DNA from: Clostridiaceae bacterium | Lineage (GTDB): Bacteria > Bacillota > Clostridia > Acetivibrionales > DUMB01 | Reading direction: 5' to 3' | DNA length: 64,000 nt | NCBI GenBank assembly: GCA_012840085.1 | Contig: DUMB01000072.1 | Span: 1-64,000, forward strand | Part shown: positions 63,561-64,000 of the stretch, piece by piece | Numbering within the stretch: position 1 is the first letter of the stretch | Layout: each line of letters starts with the position of its first letter | Program-made: the position numbers and the translations under genes | Notes under the pieces: model-generated | Database searches by the model: none | Told to the model about the DNA's origin: nothing | Seen by the model: the letters and a program-made list of their open reading frames with translations, nothing else

Positions 63561-64000
63561 TTACAAAAAGGAACATTTTGCCGTCCCCAAATACCGTAAT
63601 CTCCGCACTTAATATGAACAAGAGGTATTGATACGAGGGTTATGGGGGATTTGCGAATGTTAATTTTGCTATGTTTCCTTGAACGACAATTTTTCGAAAT
63701 GACCGAAAAACCCATTGACATGTTTCCTCGAATAAATATTATAAAATCAGTCTGAAAGAGAAACTTAGAAAGAAATCTGAAATGCTTTGATTTCTTTCGT
63801 TTGTTTGCTATTATAAAATTGTAATTTTATACTCTGACAGGTAATTATATAGATTACTCAATGGCAAACAGGCAACGAAAAAATGAATAATATCTCAGTG
63901 CAGGGTTCAGGTCTTATGTAAGCAAGGCTGAAGAAATCATATCTACCTGATAAAAGAAATATGAGGGAACACGAAATGGAGAAAAACATGGATATTATCA
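63561..64000. other. Gene-poor window end
   Basis: Holds the IS-end-like repeat described separately and AT-rich DNA. An ATG at 63976, with GAGGG upstream, could open a gene that runs off the window, but only about eight codons are visible. Confidence 0.35.
63671..63732 (+). repeat. IS-end-like repeat (partner at 43508-43550)
   Basis: ATGTTTCCTTGAACGA (63671-63686), ACCGAAAAACC (63702-63712) and a second near-copy ATGTTTCCTCGAA (63720-63732). The first two boxes have the same order and spacing at 43508-43550. Confidence 0.6.

Noticed and set aside
1-64000. CRISPR arrays, tRNA or rRNA genes
   Set aside because: No regularly spaced short repeats, no tRNA cloverleaf with TTCGA-type arm and no rRNA landmark were seen on either strand.

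Overview
The window looks like chromosome from a strictly anaerobic, spore-forming-type Firmicute of class Clostridia (Ruminiclostridium/Acetivibrio-like; genus not decidable by eye). The signs are strong AGGAGG-type ribosome binding sites, a T-box leader on an aspS-gatCAB operon, a type III glutamine synthetase, YesM/YesN-type two-component genes, S-layer homology proteins and group IIC introns with CGC domain V. Base composition is mosaic: GC-richer at about 1.3-10.5 kb and 44-51.7 kb, AT-rich between.

Layout. 1-10.6 kb: the 3' end of a group II intron, then an island of small zinc-ribbon/membrane proteins, a lipoprotein, broken paralogues, and two secreted surface proteins (the second with three SLH repeats). 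10.6-18.3 kb: a decay zone with IS3 pieces, a UroD-family enzyme divergent from an AraC regulator, fragments of rlmD, brxC and a GH2 glycosidase, and intact rhomboid and CPBP membrane proteases. 18.4-37.3 kb: a carbohydrate locus with an SGNH esterase, a GH130-type enzyme, two tandem right-handed beta-helix proteins, a SurA-like protein, a YesN/YesM two-component pair, a stand-alone Cache sensor, an ABC sugar importer (binding protein plus two permeases, no ATPase), a GH94-type phosphorylase and a large alpha/beta hydrolase. 37.9-38.8 kb: a second copy of the 0.1-0.7 kb segment plus another zinc-ribbon gene, so about 38 kb is flanked by direct repeats. 39-43.5 kb: MarR remnant, flavodoxin, nitroreductase, sirtuin remnant and an acyl-CoA ligase. 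43.6-51.8 kb: T-box, aspS, gatC, gatA, gatB, glnN. 51.8-53.75 kb: a complete group IIC intron placed just behind the glnN terminator hairpin. 54-57 kb: RidA, AraC, cupin and a Gfo/Idh/MocA oxidoreductase. 57.4-59.5 kb: TetR with two matching operators, a Cys-rich protein and a second CPBP protease. 59.6-62.8 kb: MocR divergent from an EamA exporter that is translationally coupled to a B3/B4-domain protein. 62.8-64 kb: ABC ATPase remnant and IS-end-like repeats.

How they work together. The 18-37 kb block reads as sensing, import and phosphorolytic intracellular breakdown of an acetylated or otherwise esterified plant oligosaccharide; the exact glycan cannot be read from sequence. The aspS-gatCAB operon makes Asn-tRNA (and Gln-tRNA) by transamidation, and its T-box appears to read an Asn codon (AAC) rather than an Asp codon. 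glnN beside it supplies glutamine, the amide donor. No tRNA, rRNA or CRISPR array was found. All family calls are from motifs recognised by eye; no search was run.
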